Shown: positions 45,130 through 48,482 of the stretch, in pieces
How the letters are laid out: the number at the start of each line of letters is the position of its first letter
Position numbering within the stretch: position 1 is the first letter of the stretch
DNA from: JBOFLG01 sp051657745
GTDB taxonomy: Bacteria; Actinomycetota; Actinomycetes; Actinomycetales; Dermatophilaceae
DNA length: 48,482 bases
Direction: 5' to 3'
Assembly (NCBI GenBank): GCA_051657745.1
Contig: JBOFLG010000167.1
Coordinates: forward strand, 1 to 48,482
The notes under the pieces: model-generated
The model's database searches: none
What the model saw: only the letters and a program-made list of their open reading frames with translations
Told to the model about the DNA's origin: nothing
Program-made: the position numbers and the translations under genes

Positions 45130-45723
45130 ATGGACTCGCGTTTCCCCGATCTGCTCTCGGTGCTCGCCGCCCACACCGCTCGACTCCTGCGCTCGGCCCG
45201 TGGCCTCGACGACCCCGGGGCCGCGTCGCTGTGCGCTGGGTGGACCCGAGGTCACGTACTCACCCACCTGGCACGCAACGCCGACGGGCTCGCCGCCCTC
45301 GTCCGGGCCGCGGTCGATGGCACGGGGGAGACCATGTATGCGGGCGAGGCCGCGCGCGATGCCGACATCGAGGCCGGGGCGGTCCGACCGCTGGACGCGC
45401 TAGTCGCCGACGTCGAGTCGAGCGCGGCCACCCTCGCGACCGCGCTGTCCCGGCTGACCCCGGAGCACGCCGAGCGGCCCGCCGAACGCACTCCGGGAGG
45501 CCTGACCCTCCGCGCCGGCACGCTGCCGCTCCTCCGGGTGCGCGAGGTGGTCTACCACCACGTCGACCTCGACGCCGGGTTCGGCTTCGGCGACGTGGAA
45601 CCCGAGTTGGTGACGGCCTTCCTCGCCGACGAGTACGAACGGCTCGGCGACGCCGCGGCACCCGCCCGGGCGGTCGAGCTGCTGTGGCTGGCGCGCGGTA
45701 TCCGTACCGAGGTCCGGCGATGA
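45130..45723 (+). CDS. Maleylpyruvate isomerase-like (MDMPI/DinB-fold) metal-binding protein
   Basis: The 197-residue protein has the GWTRGHVLTHLARNADGL signature of mycothiol-dependent maleylpyruvate isomerases, with a likely metal triad H46, E139 and H143. The family also includes many DinB-fold thiol transferases of unknown substrate, so I do not assign the maleylpyruvate reaction. It overlaps the next gene by ATGA. Pairing with the metallo-beta-lactamase-fold gene beside uvrA is common in actinobacteria. Confidence 0.88.
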   Translation: MDSRFPDLLSVLAAHTARLLRSARGLDDPGAASLCAGWTRGHVLTHLARNADGLAALVRAAVDGTGETMYAGEAARDADIEAGAVRPLDALVADVESSAATLATALSRLTPEHAERPAERTPGGLTLRAGTLPLLRVREVVYHHVDLDAGFGFGDVEPELVTAFLADEYERLGDAAAPARAVELLWLARGIRTEVRR

Positions 45724-46388
45724 CTTACACCGGCGACGTGACCCCAGGCGGGCCCAGCGATGTGCGCGAAACCGGGCGCGCCGTCATCCGCAAGATGAGC
45801 GTGAGCACCATGCACAACAACGTCTACCTGCTCACCTGTCGCGCCACCGGCGAGCAGTTGCTCATCGACGCGGCCGACGACCCCGAGCGGTGCCTCGCCC
45901 TGGTCGCCGAGGGCACCGGGCGGCTCGCCCACCTGGTGACCACTCATCAGCACTGGGACCACGTGCGCGCCCTCACGGACGTGGCTCGAGCCACCGGCGC
46001 CCGCACCTACGCGGGCGCGGATGACGCCGACGCCCTGCCGCGCGCCCCCGACGTGCGCCTCGACCACGGCTCGGTGATCACCGTTGGTGAACTCACGCTG
46101 ACCGTCATCCAGCTCCGCGGCCACACCCCTGGTTCGGTGGCTCTGTCCTGGGCCGACCCTGAACCTGGTGGAATCGTGCACCTCTTCACCGGTGACGCGC
46201 TCTTCCCGGGCGGGGTCGGCGACACCACCAAGCCGGGACAAGACTTCGACTCGCTCTACCAGGACGTCCGGCAACGGGTCTTCGCCACCCATCCCGACCA
46301 GACCTGGTTCTACCCCGGCCACGGCGCCGACTCCACTCTGGGGGCCGAACGACCGCATCTTCAGGAGTGGCGAGCCCGGGGGTGGTGA
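45720..46388 (+). CDS. Metallo-beta-lactamase-fold hydrolase (glyoxalase II-like)
   Basis: The 222-residue protein has the metal motif H76-x-H78-x-D80-H81 (THQHWDHV), then H135 (RGHTPGS), D159 (FTGDALFPGG) and H201 (YPGHG), the complete two-metal set of glyoxalase II-type enzymes. The likely substrate is a thioester, possibly of mycothiol given the neighbour, but this is inference. It is translationally coupled to both flanking genes. Confidence 0.9.
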   Translation: MTYTGDVTPGGPSDVRETGRAVIRKMSVSTMHNNVYLLTCRATGEQLLIDAADDPERCLALVAEGTGRLAHLVTTHQHWDHVRALTDVARATGARTYAGADDADALPRAPDVRLDHGSVITVGELTLTVIQLRGHTPGSVALSWADPEPGGIVHLFTGDALFPGGVGDTTKPGQDFDSLYQDVRQRVFATHPDQTWFYPGHGADSTLGAERPHLQEWRARGW

Positions 46389-47248
46389 CCCGGATTCCCG
46401 CTCCCCTGCTGGTGCTCGGAAGCGTGGTCTCGGTGCAGTTCGGCGGCGCCCTCGCGGCCACTCTGGTGCCGGTTCTCGGTGCCGCGGGGTCGGTCGTCCT
46501 CCGCTTGGTGCTCGCGACCAGCCTGCTCCTGGTGGTGGCGCGTCCCCGGTGGCGGGGGCACTCCCGCCGGGCCTGGATGACGGTCGCCGGCTTTGGTGCC
46601 GCCCTCGGCCTGATGAACTTCGCCTTCTACGGCGCGCTCGCCTACCTGCCTCTTGGTGTCGCGGTCACCCTCGAGTTCATCGGCCCTCTTGCCCTCGCCG
46701 CCGCCCTCTCCCGGCGGTGGGTCGACGCCATGGCCGTGCTCGCCGCCACGGTCGGGGTGGTCATGATCTCGAAGGCGTTCGACACCCCGTCCGCGGACCT
46801 GCCGTGGGTCGGCATTCTGCTGGCCCTCAGCGCGGGCGCGATGTGGGCCGCATACATCGTGCTCTCTGGGCGGGTCGGAGCCGAGTTTCCCCGGCTTGAT
46901 GGTCTGGCGATTGCGATGGTGATCGCGTCCCTGGTGACGTTGCCGTTTGGCGTCACGAGTACCCCGGATTGGACCGGCGCGATACTGCTCACCGGGTGCG
47001 GGATCGCCGTGCTGTCCTCGGTCCTTCCGTACTCGCTCGAACTGCTCGCCCTCCGCCGCCTGTCAGCGCGAGTCTTCGGCATCCTGCTCAGCCTGGAGCC
47101 GGCGTGCGCCGCATTGGCCGGGCTTCTCGTGCTCGGGCAGCACCTCGAGCGGATTCAACTGGTCGGCATGGGGCTGGTCATCATGGCGTCGGCGATCGTG
47201 CTCGGGCTTGGCGCCCGCCAGGAGCCCGCCGAGTCGGCCACGACCTAA
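46385..47248 (+). CDS. EamA/DMT-family transporter
   Basis: The 287-residue membrane protein has about ten helices in two EamA repeats (for example YLPLGVAVTLEFIGPLALA and LSARVFGILLSLEPACAALAGL), as in RhtA-like metabolite exporters. The substrate is not predictable. GTG 46385 overlaps the preceding stop (GTGA); GTG 46382 or 46367 in the same frame are alternatives. It converges on terC. Confidence 0.88.
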   Translation: MTRIPAPLLVLGSVVSVQFGGALAATLVPVLGAAGSVVLRLVLATSLLLVVARPRWRGHSRRAWMTVAGFGAALGLMNFAFYGALAYLPLGVAVTLEFIGPLALAAALSRRWVDAMAVLAATVGVVMISKAFDTPSADLPWVGILLALSAGAMWAAYIVLSGRVGAEFPRLDGLAIAMVIASLVTLPFGVTSTPDWTGAILLTGCGIAVLSSVLPYSLELLALRRLSARVFGILLSLEPACAALAGLLVLGQHLERIQLVGMGLVIMASAIVLGLGARQEPAESATT

Positions 47249-47267
47249 TCGCCCCCATGGTGGTGTC

Positions 47268-47314
47268 CGTCGCAAAATGCTCGATCCGCCGCGGACCCGC
47301 GCCGCGTGCGACGG
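47268..47314. terminator. Inverted repeat between convergent EamA and TerC genes
   Basis: CCGTCGCA (47268-47275) and TGCGACGG (47307-47314) form 8-bp arms around a GC-rich loop that can form further small stems. It lies in the 72-bp gap between two converging stops, where a bidirectional terminator is expected. There is no T run. Confidence 0.45.
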
Positions 47315-47320
47315 TGCGCA

Positions 47321-48409
47321 TCAATGGTCGGCGCCACTCCGGCCGTGACCGCCGCCGACCATCGCATTATCTCGCCGGGTCTTGACCAGACTCGCCACCG
47401 TGGTAACGCCGAGGATGACGACGATCGCGCCGAGCGAGAGCCAAATCGGGATTTCGGGAACGTCGAACGGTTCGCCACCGTTCACGAATGGGAGATCGTT
47501 GGTATGCAACGCTTCCAGGACGAGCTTGACGCCGATGAAAGCGAGCAGCACCGCGAGCCCGAGGCTGAGGTAGACGAGCCGCTTGAGCAGGTCGCCGATA
47601 AGAAAATAAAGCTGTCGCAGACCCATGAGCGCAAACAGATTCGCGACCAGGACGATGTACGGCTCCGAGGTGAGCCCGTAGATCGCGGGGATCGAATCGA
47701 GCGCGAACAGCAGGTCGGTCGTCCCGAGCGCAAGGATGACGAAAAACAGCGGGGTGACCAGCCGCTTGCCATTCTGCACCACGGAAAGTTTGGTGCCGGC
47801 GAAGACTCTCGTGGCCGGGAAACGCGCCTCCATGAATCGCATGAAGCGGTTCTCCTCGAACTCCTCCTCGCTCTCGTGCTGCCCTTCGCGAGCAAGCTGC
47901 ACTGCGGTGTAGATGAGAAAAGCTCCGAAGAGGTAGAAGACCCAACTGAACCGTTCGATGGCGGCCGCGCCGAGAGCGATAAACGCTGCGCGCAAGACAA
48001 TGGCGATGACGATTCCCACCATCAACGCGAACTGCTGCAGCCTTTCGGGAACCGCGAACCTCGCCATGATCAGGAGGAAAATAAAGAGGTTGTCGACCGA
48101 GAGCGAGTACTCGGTGAGCCAGCCGGCAAAGTACTCTCCGGCGAGGGTCGGCCCGGCGAGCCACCACATGCCCAACCCGAACACGATCGCCGCGCCGACG
48201 TAGATGCCCAGCGCCGCACCAGTCTCCCGATTGGTCGGCCGGTGCGGGTTGCGGGCGATCCAGTACACGTCGAAGAGCAGAACCGCAGCAGCTATTCCGA
48301 TGGTGACCCACCACACCCAGGGCGCAAGATCCAGGCCGGGGCCATTCCCACCACCGGTCTCGGCAGTGGGCACCACAGTAAACAGGGCTGTCGTCAACTC
48401 GGTCGGCAC
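47321..48409 (-). CDS. TerC-family integral membrane protein
   Basis: The 362-residue protein has about nine helices with the TerC metal-site motifs: D106 in SLSVDNLFIF, and D232 and D238 in GTTDLLFALDSIPA. The cytoplasmic loop is acidic (ESEEEFEENRF). TerC proteins have been linked to tellurite resistance and to manganese export or metal loading of exported proteins; the second fits housekeeping presence better. GTG 48409 lies 6 nt after a TAGACT box, and an in-frame TAG lies just upstream. No ter resistance genes are nearby. Confidence 0.92.
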   Translation of the reverse strand: MPTELTTALFTVVPTAETGGGNGPGLDLAPWVWWVTIGIAAAVLLFDVYWIARNPHRPTNRETGAALGIYVGAAIVFGLGMWWLAGPTLAGEYFAGWLTEYSLSVDNLFIFLLIMARFAVPERLQQFALMVGIVIAIVLRAAFIALGAAAIERFSWVFYLFGAFLIYTAVQLAREGQHESEEEFEENRFMRFMEARFPATRVFAGTKLSVVQNGKRLVTPLFFVILALGTTDLLFALDSIPAIYGLTSEPYIVLVANLFALMGLRQLYFLIGDLLKRLVYLSLGLAVLLAFIGVKLVLEALHTNDLPFVNGGEPFDVPEIPIWLSLGAIVVILGVTTVASLVKTRRDNAMVGGGHGRSGADH

Positions 48410-48415
48410 CGCCGG

Positions 48416-48421
48416 AGTCTA
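48416..48421 (-). promoter_or_regulatory. Putative terC -10 box (TAGACT), leaderless
   Basis: TAGACT on the minus strand ends 6 nt before GTG 48409. The -35 position falls near the start of the tandem GGGGAC array. Confidence 0.48.
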
Positions 48422-48446
48422 CCGAGCAGCCGCGACGCGGACCGAC

Positions 48447-48482
48447 GGCGACGGGGACGGGGACGGGGACGGGGACGGGGAC
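48447..48482. repeat. Tandem GGGGAC hexamer array running off the right edge
   Basis: Five perfect GGGGAC units (48453-48482) follow a degenerate GGCGAC. The array reaches the window end, so its full length is unknown. In one frame it would read as Gly-Asp repeats. It also has consecutive runs of four G separated by two bases, a G-quadruplex pattern, on the template strand for terC. Confidence 0.9.

Noticed and set aside
47321..48409. Tellurite-resistance operon
   Set aside because: Only a TerC-family protein is present; no TerD, TerB or TerZ neighbours, and TerC alone is a common housekeeping gene.
48447..48482. Telomere-like or replicon-end repeat
   Set aside because: The window ends inside the array, so its true extent is unknown; a simple microsatellite beside terC is the more economical reading.

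Overview
The window is about 48.5 kb of high-GC chromosomal DNA from an actinobacterium. Evidence: RbpA, WhiA, OpcA, a mycothiol-type maleylpyruvate isomerase fold, the actinobacterial order of the SUF and pentose-phosphate genes, frequent GTG starts and leaderless-looking promoters. The tkt-tal-pgi-zwf-opcA-pgl order and the long LivM suggest Micrococcales (family uncertain). Nearly all of it is conserved core genome. I see no phage, insertion sequence, CRISPR array, toxin-antitoxin pair, tRNA or rRNA, and no gene set that I would call a new defence or biosynthetic system. The unusual signals are mostly regulatory and structural DNA between genes.

Layout. 1-5512: end of a DUF2252 protein, an ABC exporter, an ABC-F ATPase and a membrane-anchored zinc peptidase. 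5554-12758 (minus strand): the iron-sulfur assembly operon sufR-sufB-sufD-ferredoxin-sufC-sufS-sufU-sufT, followed by an acVLRF1-type ribosome-rescue hydrolase. 12806-14409 (minus): pssA-psd for phosphatidylethanolamine synthesis. 14435-16997 (plus): a two-gene ABC exporter, then heme A synthase ctaA, convergent with ctaB (heme O synthase). 18182-26703 (plus): tkt-tal-pgi-zwf-opcA-pgl. 26738-35503 (minus): rbpA, secG, tpiA, pgk, gap, whiA, yvcK, rapZ and uvrC in a row. 35687-36163 (minus): a Rieske lipoprotein. 36383-41970 (plus): livKHMGF for branched-chain amino-acid uptake. 42010-44982 (minus): uvrA. 45130-47248 (plus): a DinB-fold protein, a metallo-beta-lactamase-fold hydrolase and an EamA transporter. 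47321-48409 (minus): a TerC-family membrane protein.

How the genes work together. The region links iron-sulfur assembly, heme A and respiration, central carbon metabolism (oxidative pentose phosphate supplying NADPH, lower glycolysis, the YvcK and RapZ regulators) and nucleotide excision repair (UvrA, UvrC). Genes inside operons are tightly packed: 17 junctions overlap through ATGA, GTGA or TAATG, which implies translational coupling. Many transcription-unit heads have a TAGNNT-type -10 box only 6-8 nt before the start codon, which suggests leaderless mRNAs. The tetranucleotide CTAG is very rare in this window and most copies I found lie in such -10 boxes.

Most interesting non-coding signals: a perfect 28-bp palindrome midway between the divergent uvrA and DinB-fold promoters; two divergent regions in which one near-palindromic CTAG element supplies -10 boxes in both directions; a long hairpin between livK and livH; an 18-bp perfect tandem duplication between ctaA and ctaB; a paired repeat inside the suf operon; and a GGGGAC tandem array with G-quadruplex potential at the right edge. 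No gene-free stretch exceeds about 220 bp.
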